From Mycolicibacterium tokaiense (lineage in GTDB: Bacteria; Actinomycetota; Actinomycetes; Mycobacteriales; Mycobacteriaceae), in contig NZ_AP022600.1 of NCBI RefSeq assembly GCF_010725885.1, positions 4,154,001 through 4,218,000 on the forward strand: DNA of 64,000 nt, in the 5' to 3' direction. This document shows positions 63,717 to 64,000 of this stretch, one piece after another. Each line of letters starts with the position of its first letter. Positions within the stretch are counted from its first letter, which is position 1. Under the pieces are notes generated by a model, which saw only the letters and a list, made by a program, of their open reading frames with translations, searched no databases and was not told where the DNA came from. Both the position numbers and the translations under genes were made by a program.

Positions 63717-64000
63717 ATGGCAGAAGAATCGGCGGGAATGCGCGATCGTGGACCGTCCACGTCGAAGGATGTTCGGCCTGGTGATCTCGACGAGGTGGAC
63801 CGGCGGATTCTCAACGTCCTGCATGGTGATGCGCGCATCTCCAACAGCGCCCTGGCCGAGGCGGTCGGGATCGCGGCGTCGACCTGCCACGGCCGGGTGC
63901 GGCGGTTGCAAGAGCTGGGGGTGATCCGGGGCTTCTACACCGACATCGATCCCGCAGCCGTCGGGCTCTCGCTGCAGGCCATGATCTCGGTGAGCCTGCA
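63717..64000 (+). CDS. aldR: Lrp/AsnC-family regulator AldR (3' end beyond the window)
   Basis: Open from ATG 63717 to the window edge, 94 codons. After a polar N-terminus, DEVDRRILNVLHGDARISNSALAEAVGIAASTCHGRVRRL is the AsnC HTH (block 63795-63907), followed by ELGVIRGFYTDIDPAAVGLSLQAMISVS, the start of the RAM ligand domain. In mycobacteria AldR (Rv2779c) binds between the two genes and controls ald in response to alanine. C-terminus not seen. Confidence 0.9.
   Translation, partial: MAEESAGMRDRGPSTSKDVRPGDLDEVDRRILNVLHGDARISNSALAEAVGIAASTCHGRVRRLQELGVIRGFYTDIDPAAVGLSLQAMISVSL

Overview
The window is high-GC actinobacterial DNA from a Mycobacterium-group genome, most likely a rapid grower (Mycolicibacterium type). 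Evidence: mycothione reductase (mtr), the mycobacterial Ni/Co sensor KmtR, PptT with its antagonist PptH, MntR, an MmpL-type RND protein, many starts of the mycobacterial leaderless type (TAnnnT followed 5-8 nt later by the start codon), and gene order that follows, in inverse orientation, the M. tuberculosis block from glnA4 (Rv2860c) to ald/aldR (Rv2780/Rv2779c). These assignments come from recognised protein motifs and remembered gene order, not from a search.

Layout. 1-5.2 kb: a gamma-glutamylation amine catabolic operon (GlnA4-like ligase, C26 amidohydrolase, aldehyde dehydrogenase, SDR, FadR-type regulator). 5.2-8.2 kb: an ArsR sensor and a complete ECF cobalt/nickel importer (CbiM, PDGLE/CbiN, CbiQ, CbiO). 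8.2-14.2 kb: a DUF222-HNH protein, kmtR, mtr, an alpha/beta hydrolase, and an LLM flavin oxidoreductase divergent from a TetR regulator over two operator copies. 14.2-21.3 kb: mqo, a GNAT protein, a chelatase I-D fusion, cobO, cobB, cysG. 21.4-33.9 kb: efpA, proS, two small convergent genes, then the translation/RNA block rimP-nusA-ylxR-infB-rbfA-nrnA(cnpB)-dinF.

33.9-40.3 kb is accessory: an NMT1/SsuA-type ABC importer divergent from an operon of a Gfo/Idh oxidoreductase, a DUF993 protein and a sugar isomerase-type TIM barrel. Both promoters carry the same operator, as exact reverse complements, so this looks like one co-repressed uptake and catabolism system of unknown substrate. 40.3-41.9 kb: a crotonase lacking the usual catalytic glutamates, DUF2277 and DUF1802 proteins. 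41.9-49.6 kb is the strongest candidate for an undescribed system: a compact biosynthetic locus without PKS or NRPS core (ThDP enzyme, SRPBCC protein, unusual KAS III, HisC-like aminotransferase; then, convergent across a strong terminator, an O-methyltransferase and an MmpL-like exporter).

49.7-64 kb: YjbR-like and CocE/NonD proteins, a DUF3558 secreted protein under a KstR-like box, pptH-pptT-truB, mntR divergent from ribF, rpsO with a strong terminator, gpsI/pnp with a long structured leader, pepR, a Tat-type class A beta-lactamase, a GXWXG/DUF4334 protein behind a palindromic operator, ald, and the start of divergent aldR. I saw no rRNA, tRNA, CRISPR array or insertion sequence. Gene-free stretches over 300 bases are 36721-37102 and 57049-57376; both are described.
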